NCBI GenBank assembly: GCA_004431415.1
Contig: QPMI01000502.1
Coordinates: 62,001-126,000, forward strand
From: Cyanophora paradoxa
Taxonomy: Eukaryota; Glaucocystophyceae; Cyanophorales; Cyanophoraceae
Direction of reading: 5' to 3'
Length of the DNA: 64,000 nt
Position 1 is the stretch's first letter, and each line of letters begins with the position of its first letter. Shown here piece after piece: positions 42,511-54,610 of the stretch. The notes below the pieces were generated by a model. It searched no databases. It saw only the letters and a list, made by a program, of their open reading frames with translations, and was not told the origin of the DNA. A program made the translations under genes and the position numbers.

Positions 42511-44839
42511 ATGCGCGCGGCAGTCACAACGTCGCCGTGCCGGTCTCTCGCGCTCGTTCGCTGGCGCCACGATGGCGCGCAAGGATTCTTGAGAGACAGC
42601 CGGAGCGACCGCAGCGGCTGGAGGGAAGCGCGGTGGGGCTCGAGACCCGATCGGCGGGGAGCGGGGCGGCGCGAGCGAGACGCGCCGTTCGCGGACCGCT
42701 CGAAGTTCGTCTCCGAGCTCGCGCGCAAGAGCGCGCTCTTCGTGCCGTGCCCGCCGGGGCTCGAGGCCGTCCTCGAGCGCGAGATACGCGAGATCGGCGT
42801 CGACTATGAGTTGAAGCCGGCGGCGTACCGGCGAGGTGTGTACGTGCAGGTCCCGGGTGCCGTCCCGGGGGACCTCGTGCGATCGGAGGCCACGCGGGAG
42901 GGCCAGGAGTCCCTGCGCCGCGCCATCGTCGACCTCAACGTGCGCCGAGGGTCCCGCGCTGCGCCCGCGCGCGAGCTGCGCTAACGCTGCTCGCGCAGCT
43001 GCGGCTGAGGGTGGCGACGCGGGTCCTCGTTCCGCTGCGGAAGCCCTTTCCCATCACGGACGTGCGATCCCTCTACGCACAGGTGCGCAGGCGCCCGCCG
43101 CGGGCGCGGCCTGCAGCGTTGCGGTCCTTGGGCGCCGGCGGCGATTCGATCGTGCGGTTCAGGTGCAGAGGATCGACTGGTGGCCGCTCTTCGACCGGGG
43201 TGCGAGCGACGGGCCGTCCCGCGGCGGGGGCCGCCTCCGCACCCTCGCCGTCCGCGCGGCGGTTTACAACAACGACGCGTTCATCAACGACATGGTACCC
43301 CCGCACGCCGCGCCCTCTGCTTCGTTCCCTCCTCCTCACCCCGCCCGCAGTACGCCGCTCAGGTCTGCAAGGACGCCATCGTTGACCAGGCGCGCAGGCT
43401 AGGGCTACCCGCTTTCGTGCACCCCGACCCACCCATTTCTTCCCGCTAAGGAGCCGGCAGCTGCGGAGCCACGCGGGGGAGAGGCCGGACGTGGACAAGG
43501 AGGACCCTGAGGTGCCGTGTACCCCCCTCCCCCCGCGCGGATTGGGCCGACATCTCTGCCGGTACCCCGCAGGTGTCGGTGGATCTCTTCGTGGACGGGC
43601 GCACGGCCGTCCTGAGCCTCGACACGTCGGGGGAGCCCCTGTTCAAGCGGGGGTACAGGTGAGGCCCCGGTCGCCCGCCCGCGCCGGCGGCGGGCGCGTG
43701 ATCTGTGGGGGCGGGGGCAGGGTGCAGCGGGGGGAGGCGCCCCTGCAGGAGTCGCTGGCGGCGGGCCTGCTGATGCTGGCGCGCTACGCCGGGGCCGGCG
43801 AGCTCCTCTGCGACCCCATGTGCGGGTGCGCGCCACGGGCTGGGCCGGGGCGGGGCCGGGCGGGGCGGGGCGGGCGGACGCCGACCGCCACGTGGACGCT
43901 CAGGTCGGGGACGATCCTGGTGGAGGCGGCGATGATGGCGACGCGCACGCCCCCCAGCGCCCTCCGCTCCCGTTGGGCCTTCGAGTGCGCCCCGCGCGCC
44001 CCGGACTCACAGGCGGCCGGCTGACCTCTGCGCCGGCCAGGGCCATCCCGGGGTACACGCCGGGCCTTCTGGAGCGGGCGCGCGCCGAGGCGGGGGCGAA
44101 GAGGGACCCGGGGGCGCTGGGGGCGGGGCCCGAGGCGCGGATCATGGGCGCGGACGCCTCGAAGGAGATGGTGGAGGCGGCGCGCGCCAACCTGCGCGCC
44201 GCCGGCTTCGGTCCCCAGCTCGACTCCGGCGGTTCGTGCCGCAGCGTCCCGCGTTTGCCCGTGCTGATGGCCGGGGGCGCATGCGCAGCGGTGCGGGTGG
44301 AGCGGGCGAAGCTGGAGGAATACCAGCCGCGGCCGCCGCCCGACCTGGTGCTGACGAACCCGCCGTACGGGCTGCGCATGGGGCCCGGCGAGGCGGCGGC
44401 GGCGGGGGCGGGCGGCTTCGGGCGGGGCCTGGAGACGCGGCGCGGGGCCGGGGCGGAGGAGGACCTCCCCGCCCTCTACAAGCAGCTCGGCGACTTCCTC
44501 AAGCAACGCACCGCCAAGCGTCCGCCCGCCCCGGCCCCGGCCCCGGGCGCCCCCGCCGGCGCCCCTGGTCCGACCTTCTCGGCAGGGGAGGGGTTGGAGA
44601 CGCGGGGGTGCGTCTTCGTGGGGGAGCTTGTGGCCGCGAAGTGGGTGGGCCTGCGCTCGAGCCGCCGCCACGAGCTGATCCAGGGCGGCCTCGAGGCGCG
44701 CCTCCTCGAGTTCCCCCTCTACGAGGGCAGCCGCAAGCCCTGGCGCGCGGGGCGCGGCCCCCCCGCACCCGAGGCCCCTGCAGGCAGCGCGGCGGCGCCG
44801 GAGGAGGCCGGGCAAGAGGGCGGCGAGCAGGGGAGATGA
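42511..44839 (+). CDS. RlmL-like rRNA (guanine-N2) methyltransferase (copy B)
   Basis: Duplicate of 20,754-23,038. Here the first exon is continuously open from ATG 42511 (MRAAVTTSPCRSLALVRWRH) through FVPCPPGLEAVLEREIREIG to VPGDLVRSEATREGQESLRR, supporting that start. The last exon is open from EARIMGADASKEMVEAARAN through LVLTNPPYGLRMG to the stop at 44837-44839. The N-terminus is Arg/Ser-rich with few acidic residues, which suggests an organelle-targeted protein, though that is inference. Confidence 0.87.
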
Positions 44840-45004
44840 AAACGCTCCTGAATTCCGCAATGGACACCCACTATTCTGCAAGCTGCTGCGAATGCATGCA
44901 CAAACAAAAAGGAATGAAAAGGGCTCTGCGCGCGTTGAAAGGAAACAAAAGGGGGGCGGGCCCGGGGCCGGGGCGGAAAAAGAACCCCAAGAAGGGGCGG
45001 GGGC

Positions 45005-45505
45005 TCAGAGGCCCGGGCAGGCCACGGAGAGGAGGCAGTGCGCCGCCGTGAAGGTGGAAGGGGAGGTGAGGCTGGCGGCGCGCTCGACGGCGGCCCGAGC
45101 GGGGCTGCCCGCCGGCCCGTGCGCCTCCGTGCCCGTGCTCGCCGCGCGCAGCAGCACCTGCAGCTCCGCCGTCGCGGGGCACGCCGCCGGCTTGTTCGGG
45201 TTGAAGCGGAGGGCCTTCGACGCGAGGGTCGGGCGGCTGCCCGGCCTCGCTTCCGGTCGAAGCGGGGACGTGGAGGAGAGGGGCTCGAAGCGGGGTACGG
45301 GCTGTGCAGGGCGGCGGTGGGCGAGGGAGCTGCCGACCGAGGAGGCGAGGGAGCCGGAGGATGAGGAGGAGCAGGAGGAGGGCGGAGGCGCGTCGCTGTC
45401 GCCTTCCTCAGAGCTCGCTGCGCTGCTGCCGCTGCCGAGGACGACTTGATCCACGAACGCCTGCGACGGGAGGCGGAGCCAAGCGTGGATGGGCTTGGAA
45501 AACAT
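45005..45505 (-). CDS. Unrecognised Ser/Ala-rich protein (copy B)
   Basis: Duplicate of 23,199-23,693, two residues longer. It keeps MFSKPIHAWLRLPSQAFVDQ at the start and FTAAHCLLSVACPGL at the end. The region between the Ser-rich patch and LASKALRFNPNKPAACPATA differs through one-base indels. No family is recognised. Confidence 0.4.
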   Translation of the reverse strand: MFSKPIHAWLRLPSQAFVDQVVLGSGSSAASSEEGDSDAPPPSSCSSSSSGSLASSVGSSLAHRRPAQPVPRFEPLSSTSPLRPEARPGSRPTLASKALRFNPNKPAACPATAELQVLLRAASTGTEAHGPAGSPARAAVERAASLTSPSTFTAAHCLLSVACPGL

Positions 45506-45720
45506 CGCCTGCTCGCGCGGGAAATCCAGATTCTCGTCAGCGCGCTCGCTTTGGGGCGGGAAATGAAGTTATACGCTCATTCCGCGCATGCTTAAACGTC
45601 GTGGAGGCGAGGCGGGAAGCGGGGGCCGCTCACCGCGAGCTTCTCCTTGTCGCTTGAAACGCTGCGGCGGGCGCGAACCCTTCAGAGCGCGGAAACGCAT
45701 TTCAAACCGCCCCTGGGCAC

Positions 45721-46068
45721 CTATCCTTCAATTCCGCGCAGGAACTCGTCGCCGTCAAGGAAAACGAGCTGTCGGCGGGTACTGGCCTGGTGACCTCGCT
45801 CAAGAGAGAGTGCAAATCGATAGAGACACGAAGTTTGTCGATGCTGTAGCTGGCGCGGCGCGATCCCCCTGCGTGTGCGGCTTGAATTTGACAGGAGTGG
45901 TTTGGCGGGGGCGGGAACTCCGCGAGGGAGCGACGCTGGGAGCGAACCTCGGCCGGTGGTTGTCCAGCGATCGTCCCTTTCTTCGCGCCGGCCTGCGGAG
46001 CCGCCGCCCACCCGCCTCCTCTTGCGAGAAAGGTAGGACCGTGCAATTGCCACGGACTCCTTCGTCAT
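45721..46068 (-). CDS. Possible upstream exon(s) of the Ser/Ala-rich gene (copy B)
   Basis: Duplicate of 23,889-24,251. The open frame begins MTKESVAIARSYLSRKRRRV and, in this copy, ends RRQLVFLDGDEFLRGIEG. Copy A ends in a different frame, so the coding phase is unsettled. Confidence 0.25.
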   Translation of the reverse strand: MTKESVAIARSYLSRKRRRVGGGSAGRREERDDRWTTTGRGSLPASLPRGVPAPAKPLLSNSSRTRRGIAPRQLQHRQTSCLYRFALSLERGHQASTRRQLVFLDGDEFLRGIEG

Positions 46069-46249
46069 GCTGCAGCGCTTCCTGAACGTTATTACGAAGC
46101 CGCGCAGCTATGCTGATTGAAGGAGTGGTGCAGCCGCGCTACGAATCAAAGAGACGTGGTCGCCGATCGAAGGGTGCTGTACCACTGGGACTGACCGGTA
46201 CCCCCTTGAAACCTGAACGGCTCTCTAAAACCAACCCCAAACCGAAAGT

Positions 46250-47469
46250 ATGGACATGGAGCTTGACGACAGCACACCCGTCTCGTTCGCAGTGGCTCGG
46301 AGACGCGCACGCGACGACCGCGAGGACGCCGACTCCGAGAACGGCGGGGCCTCGAGCTCCAACGCGCTCGCACGCACGGGGACTGTAACCGGTCGCTCGG
46401 CGGCAGCGTTGCCAGCAGCGCCCTTGAAGTCAGGACGTCAGGCCGCTTCGCCCGTGGGCGGTGCGTCGCGCGACAGCAAAATCTAGTAACCGCCGTCGTC
46501 CGCCGCGCACTCACCGGCTCCGTGGACCACGCACGGGCCCTGGGGGGCTTATTCACGCTTCTTCAGGCCGTTCGAGAGCGCCCACGAGCCTCCGTTCCGC
46601 GTTCGAGGCTGGTGGACTGAAGGGACTCGACGCGAAGGTGGGGTTCAAGCGCCCCCGCCCGCGCGCTGCGTCCCCGATGCGACGCGGCGCGCGCAGGAGG
46701 ACGATAGCGCTCTTCAACGCCGCCTCGAGGAGTCGGAGCGCGAGATCTCGAGCCTGCGGCGCCAGAACGCGACCCTCGAGGCAGAGGCGCGGCAGTTGCG
46801 CGCGAACGCCGACGACGTCATCGCGGGGAATGAGGACCTCAAAAGCCAGGTCACTCAACTGCGCCTCGAGTACAGGTGCGGCTTCGGCTTCGGTTGTTCA
46901 GGCGAACGCTCAGGTCGTCCCGGGCTCACTGTCCACGGGCCCGCAGGTACCTCGAGGAGGAGACCGAGCAGGAGCGGATGGACGCGGCGATGAGCGTTAA
47001 CACGCTCGAATCAGAGAAGGCCGGCGTCGAGCGCAACCTGCGGCTCTGCCAGGAGGAGCTCGTGGCGGCGACGCGCGCCCTGGAGACGTCCCGCGAGGAG
47101 GCGGCGCGGCTGAAGCGGGAGCTGGACGCGGCGGCATGCACGGAGGCGCGGCTAAGGGAGATGGGCCCAGCGGAGCTGCGCGCGCTGGCCCGCTCCTGCT
47201 CGGAGCGCTCCGCCAAGGCCCTCGCCCTCGCCGAGGAGAAGGAGGCGGAGGCGAGCGCCTGCGAGATCTGCCGCGACGCCCGCAAGCGCTCCCTCCTCGT
47301 CCCCTGCCTCCACATGGTCCGCCCGACCCGCGCTCCGCTACGCCGAGCACGACCGCGCGAGTCGCCCTGACCCCCGCCCCTGCAGACGTGCGGGGAGTGC
47401 GCCGCCAAGCTCTCCACGTGCCCCTTCTGCAACGCCCGCGTCGAGTCCCGCAAAGCCCTCGACATCTGA
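46250..47469 (+). CDS. Coiled-coil protein with C-terminal RING finger (copy B)
   Basis: Duplicate of 24,433-25,641 with a cleaner reading. One exon stays open from EEETEQERMDAAMSVNTLES to CEICRDARKRSLLVPCLHM, then an intron, then CGECAAKLSTCPFC and the stop at 47467-47469. The first exon reads MDMELDDSTPVSFAVARRRA followed by a Ser-rich tail. Confidence 0.77.
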
Positions 47470-47825
47470 AAGCAGCCGCTTTCGATCTTCCGAGGATTTC
47501 TCTAGCCAGCTGTATACGTAGGCTGCCGGCCGGGCCAGTGCTGGCCCGGCTGGACCCCTTTCGATGGTGCCCGCCCCTGACCTCGGGCGGGACGCTTTCG
47601 CGTGCCTCCTTGCCAGCTAGGGGCCCGCGCCGCCCGCGCGGGGCCCCTTCCAAGTTCTCCAAGCTAGCCCGTCATCTTCGAGCAAGCGTGTCTGTATCTG
47701 AAAGTGCATACTTGATTCCTACAAACGCGTTCCCGGGATGAAACCTACTTTCTAAACAGAAAATAACGGCCTGAATGGAAGTCTAGCGCTAGCAGCCTGG
47801 CAGCTTTCGGCGGACGGGTCTAAAT

Positions 47826-50392
47826 CTAGAAGTGGACGCGGGCGCTGGGGTGCTGGTGCTGGGCGGCGGCGACGTGCTGGCGGAAGAGCTTCTCGCCCTG
47901 GTAGGCCTCCTTGAGCTGCTTCTTGCGCTCGCGGCCGGCCTTGCGCGCCTCCTTCACCGCCGCCTTGCGCGCCTTGCGCTCCTCCGGCGTCTCGCCCTTC
48001 TTGCGGGGCTCCCCCTTGTTCACCTTCTTCTCCTCGCCCTCGCCACCCTCGCCGCCCTCGCTCCCGCTCCCCGAGGCGCTCGCGGCGCCCTCCTCGTCCC
48101 CCTCCGGGACCGTCTCGGGGCCGCCGGCGCCGGCCGCCTTGGCGCCGCGCGGGGGCACGTACTCGAAGGGCAGGCCCGACTTCTTGGAGATGCGGATGGG
48201 CCGCGGCGGCGGCGCGATCACCGTCGGCAGGTTCTCCGTGTTCGTGTACGTCGCTGCCGCCCGGCGTCAGGCGGCGGGGCGGGGCGGAGGCGGGGGCTGG
48301 GGGGCGTGGGGGGCGGACTGAGGATGGTCTCGGCGTCCCACTTGGCGTCGGCCGGCTCGTCGACGGCGCGGACCTCCTCGTCGGCCGCCGGCCCGGCGTC
48401 CTCGCGCTCCAGCAGCCGCCGCGCCAGCTCCAGCGTCTTCCGCTTCTCCGCCTCCACCGCCCCCGCGGGGCGCGCCCCCCCGCCCGGCGCCTCCCCGTCC
48501 AGCGTCATCTCCCGCAGCCGCAGCTCCGCCCGGCGCGCCTCGTCGAGGACCTCCTCCGCGGGGCCGCCGGGGACGGAGCGGGAGGCCGTGCGGCGTCGGG
48601 GCGCCTCGCCCTCGCCGTAGATCGCCTCGAGGAGGCCCCCGCGGCCCTGCTCGCGCTGCTGCTCCAGGAACTCGTCGAAGACCGCCTCGAACTCCTCCAC
48701 CCCCGCCGGTCCCGCGATCTCCTCCCCCTCCAGCTCCCCCACCTGCCCCGCCGCACCCCGCGCTCAGGCCGCGCGCCTCCGGGCGCACCCCCGGGGCGCG
48801 CACCTGCTCGTCGCCCCACTCCTCCTCGAGGGCGCGGTCGAACTGGTCGTCGATGAGGCGCGCCTCGCCCCACTTGGCGTAGCTCGACGCCATCGACGCC
48901 GCCCCGCGGTGCTGCTGCTGCCCGTGCTTGTGCCCGTGCGCCCCCGGGCCCCGCCGCGGCCCCCGCGCGCCGCCCTCCTCGCCCTCCTCGTCGAACTCGT
49001 CGTCCTCCTCCTCGTCGAACTCGTCGTCGCTGTCCCCGGGGCGCCGCCCGCCCCTGCCCGCCCGCCCCCGTCAGGCCCCGGCGGGGCGGCGGCGGGGCAA
49101 GAGACGGGGCGCACCGAGGGCGGCCGCCGTCGTACCCCTCGTCGGCGCCGTCCTCGTCGTCGGGGGCGCCCTCGGCCATGGCCTTGGCCACGAAGTCGTC
49201 GTCCAGGGCGTCGCTGCCCTCGTCGTCCGTCACCGCCTCCCCGTCGAGCGCCGCCGCCACCTCGGGGTCCAGCCCCAGCAGCGGGCCCGAGCGCGCCGCC
49301 CGGTTCAGCAGGCCCACCCGCTCCTCCCGCGCCGACGGCAGCGCCGCCGCCGGCAGGCTCGCCAGCGCCGGCGGCGCGCCCCCGGGCTTCACCCCCGACC
49401 GCGCGTCGTAGTAGATGCCGCCCCCTGCGCCCCCGCGCGCGCGCCGCGTCGGCGGGGCGGGGCCGGGACGCGCGCGGCCGGCACCTGTGCCCATGGGCCT
49501 CATGTGCTGCATGTAGTCGTACTCCCCGTCGATCGGCTCCCCGAACTCGTCCACGGGCACCCTGCGCCGGCCCCGCCCCGGCTCGGGCCCCGGGCGCGCA
49601 AGAGCGGCGAGCCCCGGGTGGCGCGCACGTGATTTTGCTCGCCCCGCCGGCCTTCGGGAGCAGGCGCTTGAGCTTGGAGGGGCCGGCGCGCGCGGCGGAA
49701 GCCTTGGGCGCCTCCTCGCCCCCCTCGTCCTCCTCCTCCTCCTCGTCCGCGTCCGCGAAGCGCCCGTCGTCGTCTCCCTCCTCCTCCTCCTCATCCTCCT
49801 CGTCCTCCTCGTCCTCCTCCTCATCCTCCTCGTCACCCTGCGCCGCGCCCTTGCCGCCAGCTAACCGGGCGGGCGGCCGCGTCGGCGGGCGCGGCCGGCG
49901 CTCGCGCGCGGGGGCCGCACCGGCGGCCTGCTTGGAAGGCGGCAGCCTTGGGCGCATGTACATCTCCAGATCGTCCTCGTTCACCTCGCCTTCGAGGTCC
50001 TCGTCATCGAAGAGCTCGCGCCACGCCGCGTGCTTCGCGTCCGCGTCCTGGCCCGGCCCAACGACCTGCAAAGGCGCAACAGTCAGCGCCCAGCCCCAAA
50101 TCTAGATGCGCGGCTCCGTACGCGCGCCGCCGGCCCAGCTAGGAATGCCCTTGGCGATCGTGCGGCGGGGCGCGGGCGGGGCGCAGCGGACGCGCTCACC
50201 GGCGTCTTGCCGGAAGCTACATGCTTCAGAACGTACTGCGACGCGTCCGGGTTCGCCGCCTCTGGGTCGCGCTGCGAGCGGTGCACGACCTGGAAGTGCT
50301 GCGCCTTCCGCTTGTCTATGAACGCCTTCTTCTTGCCCTGCAGCGTTGCGCCCGTGAGCGGGCGCAGGAACGAGAGGCGGTGGCCGCACCAT
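47826..50392 (-). CDS. LTV1: Ribosome biogenesis factor LTV1 (copy B)
   Basis: Duplicate of 25,994-28,539. The ATG-only first exon (50,390-50,392) and its 42-nt intron are identical. The acidic exon is open through GGEEAPKASAARAGPSKLKR. The later exon is open from VGELEGEEIAGPAGVEEFEA to AKWDAETILS, and the last exon runs from YTNTENLPTVIAPPPRPIRI through EPRKKGETPEERKARKAAVK to VHF at 47826-47828. This copy gives the fuller protein. Confidence 0.93.
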
Positions 50393-50774
50393 TTTTTTGC
50401 TTCTGGGGTACGTCGCCTTCCAATCGGCTCGACCCCCAGCCTCCTCTCCGAGCCTCCAGCGCGCCTTCTCCGAGCTATCGGCGCGTTTTCCAACTCGCCC
50501 GTCTGCTAGGGTCGCCGCCGTCTCGGGCGGGCGCGACCGCACAGAAGCCGCGCGCTCCCGTGGTCCCAGCGCGACCGCCCGGTGGGCGCGAAAGCGCTCT
50601 GCGACGCACCGGCAGTGCTTCGAGGCGCTCTGTGGGCGCCCCGCGGCGCCGCGGGTTGGAGGCGCGCCGCGCGCGCGCGGCGCGCGCCGCGATTTCGAAT
50701 CTGCAGCTGCATCACCCCAGCGCGCGTCCAGCCCCGGCCATAGCTAGCGCGCGGCGGGCCGCGGGCGATGCGCG

Positions 50775-52014
50775 ATGCTGTGGGAGAAGCTGCGCAGCAT
50801 CGCGGGCGACCTGCTGATCGGACAGGCCCTGAGCGCGCTGCTGACGGTCACGAGCGTCTGCTCGAAAGTACTCGCCGACCGCGGCGTCGCCGTCCCCACG
50901 GCGCAGTCGGCGATCAACTACGTGCTTCTGTTCCTCGTCTTCATGGGCCCCCGCCTCGCGCGGGCGGCCGCGGGGCGCTCGCGGCCGGCGCTGGCCCTCC
51001 CCTGGTGGCGCTACGCCCTCATCGCTGTCGCCGACGTGGAGGGTAACTTCCTCGGTGCGCGCCGCGCCCGCCGCCGCCCGCCGCCGCCCGGGCCGCGCGC
51101 CGCTCACGCCGCCGCGCCGCGCGCGCGCGCAGTGGTGAAGGCGTTCCAGCTGACGTCGTTCACGTCGGCGATGCTGCTGGACGCGTTCGCGATCCCCTGC
51201 GTCATGGGCCTCGGCTGCCTCCTCCTCGCCGCCCGCTACCGCCCCGCCCACTTCGCCGGCGCCGCCGCCGCCCTCCTCGGCCTCCTCCTCCTCGTCGCCT
51301 CCGACGCCGGCCGCGAGCGCGGGGCGCGCCCCGCCGAGGGCGACGCGCTCGTCCTCGCCGGCGCCGCCCTCTACGCCTGCTCCAACGCGGGGAGCGAGGC
51401 GGCCGTGCGGGCCACGGGCGACGCGGGGGAGCTCCTGGGCGCCGTCGGCCTCTTCGGCGCCGCCCTCTCCGCCGCGCAGGCCGCCGCCCTTGGCGAAGCC
51501 GCCGCCCTCGCCGGCTCGGCCCCGCGCTGGCCGGGCGAGTGCTGGGCGGCCTTCGCCGGCTTCGGCGCCGCGCTCTTCGCGCTGACGGCGGCGGTGCCGC
51601 GCGTGCTGCGGGGCCCCGGCGCCGTCGTCCTCAACCTCGGCCTCCTCACCTCCGACTTCTACGCCCTCGCCGTCGGCTCCCTCGCCTTCGGGGACCGGCC
51701 CTCGCCCCTCTACGCCGCCGGCTTCCTCCTCGTCGTCCGCTATCCCCCCCCCCCCCCCCCTTCCCCCCCGGGGGTACTGATCCTCTGCAGGTCGCCGGGC
51801 TCGTGGTGTACACGACGGCCCCGCCGGCCGTGCACGTGCGGGGGGCCCAGGGCGGGAGGGGTACACGCGCCTGGAGGACTGGGTGGGGACCAGCGCCGAC
51901 GCCGACGCCGACGCCGAAGCCGACGAGGAGGCGCTGAGGGCGGGCGGCGAGGGCCGATTGCCGCCCTCGCAATCGACGGCGCCCTCGCTGCCCCAGCTGC
52001 AGGCGCAGAGCTAG
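50775..52014 (+). CDS. SLC35F-type solute carrier (copy B)
   Basis: Duplicate of 28,920-30,155. The central part is open (YRPAHFAGAAAALLGLLLLV, GDALVLAGAALYACSNAGSE, SAPRWPGECWAAFAGFGAAL, GAVVLNLGLLTSDFYALAVG) up to GDRPSPLYAAGFLLV. The final intron contains a C run of about 18, longer than in copy A. The tail is shifted by a missing G near 51,855 (GGCGGGAGGGG for GGCGGGGAGGGG), so here copy A reads better. The stop in the family frame is 52012-52014. Confidence 0.86.
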
Positions 52015-52654
52015 AGCGCGGCCGGGGCTGCCGGGGCCTCGGCAGTACTAATTGTATAATCTAGATGTGCATGTACATGCAGTGCTGGTTAGCTGCCCAC
52101 CTGCCCGGCTTGAGCTCCTCTTCCGCAAGCTTATATATAATTAATTATAAGCTTGATCATGACCATGAGCTCGCGAGCACGCTCGGTGCCGCGGCGTGCT
52201 CGCTCATGACGCGGCCCGGCGGTGCCGTCGCGCTCGCCAGCGGCAGTGCCTTGCCCTATATAGCTATGCATAGCTAGACGACCTCGAGTTCCAGCGCGCG
52301 ATTGCGATCGCCGAATGGGGCTGCTTTGGCTTTGACATGCACGTGATACGAACTCTCCGAGGCTCGCACCGCAGATTAATTATAAAGGCCGCTCCCGCCG
52401 CCGATCTATATAGCTACGTATACCGCGAGCTACCGCTGACATTCATGATCAGAAGTTCACCCAGAGCTCGAGCACTATAGCTAGTCTAGATCTAGATCAG
52501 AAGTTCAGCCAGCGCTAGCTGCAGAAAGCTTAAGCGCCGCCTGAGGACGACAAAATGTACAAATTGCGCAAAGGGAGTGTCGACATGAACACGCGATGAT
52601 CGATATCATGAAGGCATTTTAGCCACCTGTAGGTCCATCTATCTAGCTCAGCGG

Positions 52655-54610
52655 CTACATATAGGGCTTCGAATTCGAATTCGCGATCGGCTTCGAGCTC
52701 CGGATTCGAATCTCTTGATCGTGACCAGACGTCGACTGCGAAACAGGTCGGCCTGCATACGCATGTACATGTGTAGCTGTGTCCTTGAACAGAGCGAAAA
52801 GCTCCTCCTTCGAAGGCATGGCAGCAAGAAGTAGCGGTAGCAGCTGGTCCAGGTTGAGCTCCGTTGAAGCGTCATTGGCAAGATTGTTGCATAAGTCGTC
52901 AACTGCAATCTTGATATTCCCCGACTTCAGAAACTCCGCGCCCGTGGCCTTGTCTACTAGTTGTGTGAATGGTGCAAATATATCTTCAATTTTCCCTCCA
53001 ATCTTCTCGACAATCTTCGTTGCGCGCTCGGTGAAGTGGCCTGCACGGCGGAGCTTCAAACAAACGGCAGCGCGCTCGCGGCAAACAGGAACTTTGATAT
53101 TATTCCCACCTAAAGTTCCTCCGTCGATCTTGTTCGCCTCCTGCAGATCGAGATTAATTTCGAGTGAACACACGTGCACGATCTCTAGATCTATCTCAGC
53201 AAGTGAAGGTCAAGATCTGGGCTCACGTTGCTCTTGGCGGATTTATTCGCAAAGAGGGCCGCGCCGCCCGCGAGAACGCTGTTGATTCCAGCCGTGATGT
53301 AACCAGGCACCCCAAACCTGCAGACCGATGAGCGCGAAAACATTCAAACTTAGTCTCCATTTGCAATTATTTTCTCACACGAAACGCACGCAGATATTCC
53401 CACAAAGATGAAAATGAACAGGATAATGAGGAAAATCGCGGATTTCAGAACCGTCTGTGCATCTCCGACGGCAAAGCGCGATTGCATGGTCACGAATCCG
53501 TAGGCTTGAGGGCGAAGAATTGAAATTATGCCGTCCATGATTTCTTTTACTTCTGCGGGCGATTGCATTTGAGTTTGTAAGGGCAAACTAAGAGGTAAAA
53601 TTTAAAATGCAGGAAATCACTTTTGCCGAATTCTTTCACAATTTGTTTTGCTTCTTTGATTTCGCGATAGCTGTAAGTTGCTCCGTCGTCCTCGTGTTCT
53701 TTCACAAGTCGTTTCGCCTCTTCGATCTCGCAATCTTCGAATTCGTGGACGGCCGTAAAGGAGAGTGAGGCCGCAGCCGGTATTGGGCTTGAAAGCCTCG
53801 CCTTAAACGCGGCCTTGGCAAGAAGTATTACGTGGACAAGGCGCTGCGACGCACTCAGAGATCAGTCAACGTAGCTCAATTCCCGAAATGGATAAAAAGG
53901 CGCACGTGCTCAATGTTCTTGATGATACGGTGCTGCGCGGCTAATTTCGCAGATTGCGCTTTCTCCTCAACAGTCGCTGCCACTTTCTCGGCCTGCGCAA
54001 TAGTCTGGGCTCCCCGCGACCAGCAGTAGACATAATCAGTCCATGCGAGAATATATTGACATCGAACTGTACGCACCGTATTCGCAAGACTGGTGACTTG
54101 ATCTGGAGAGTACCCCTCGACAGTTTTCACCGCTGACTATTGAACGGAAACGTGAGTTTATAAACGATTAATGTCTGTTAGCTATAGCATGTCTCAACGC
54201 GAAGGACGCACTGCGCATGCCTGCTCTATATTGCTAAGGCCCTCTGCGATTTGCTTCCAGCGGGTGACGAGACCAATAGTCTCGTTAATCATGTCCCGAA
54301 CATTGTTTAGTTCCACCTCAATCGTGTTTCTCACCGAGCTCAGAATGCCCAAAAACCAGTTGTGGTGAACCCAGTCGACAAATCCTCCCTCATGAACATG
54401 CGAATCCGAATGCGCGACTGAACAACCGCTCGCAAAGAACCGCAACCAACCGCATCTCCGCGGATGCTCTTCATGATCATCATGATCACTTCTCTCGTGC
54501 TTGTTCTTCTTCGAGTGACTGCCTCGAACGTGCACGTGCGACGCAGCATGTGACTTCTTCATAAAATAATATCTAGAGCTCAGACAGGTCATCATGAGCA
54601 AGGCTGTCAT
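52655..54610 (-). CDS. Lower-GC multi-exon protein with His-rich N-terminus and one membrane helix (copy B, intact)
   Basis: The start is ATG 54610 (MTALLMMTCLSSRYYFMKKS), followed by a His/Asp/Lys-rich stretch (HVHVRGSHSKKNKHERSDHD) and NTIEVELNNVRDMINETIGL. GTGCG donors then link VKTVEGYSPDQVTSLANT, TIAQAEKVAATVEEKAQSAK, and AAFKARLSSPIPAAASLSFT with EEAKRLVKEHEDDGATYSYR. Next comes an exon with a transmembrane helix (SAIFLIILFIFIFVGISACV), then GYITAGINSVLAGGAALF and a long last exon (EANKIDGGTLGGNNIKVPVC, ERATKIVEKIGGKIEDIFAP, ELNLDQLLPLLLAAM) ending at 52655-52657. Base composition is clearly lower in GC than the genes to its left. No family recognised; the helical amphipathic parts suggest a membrane-associated protein. 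Confidence 0.65.
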
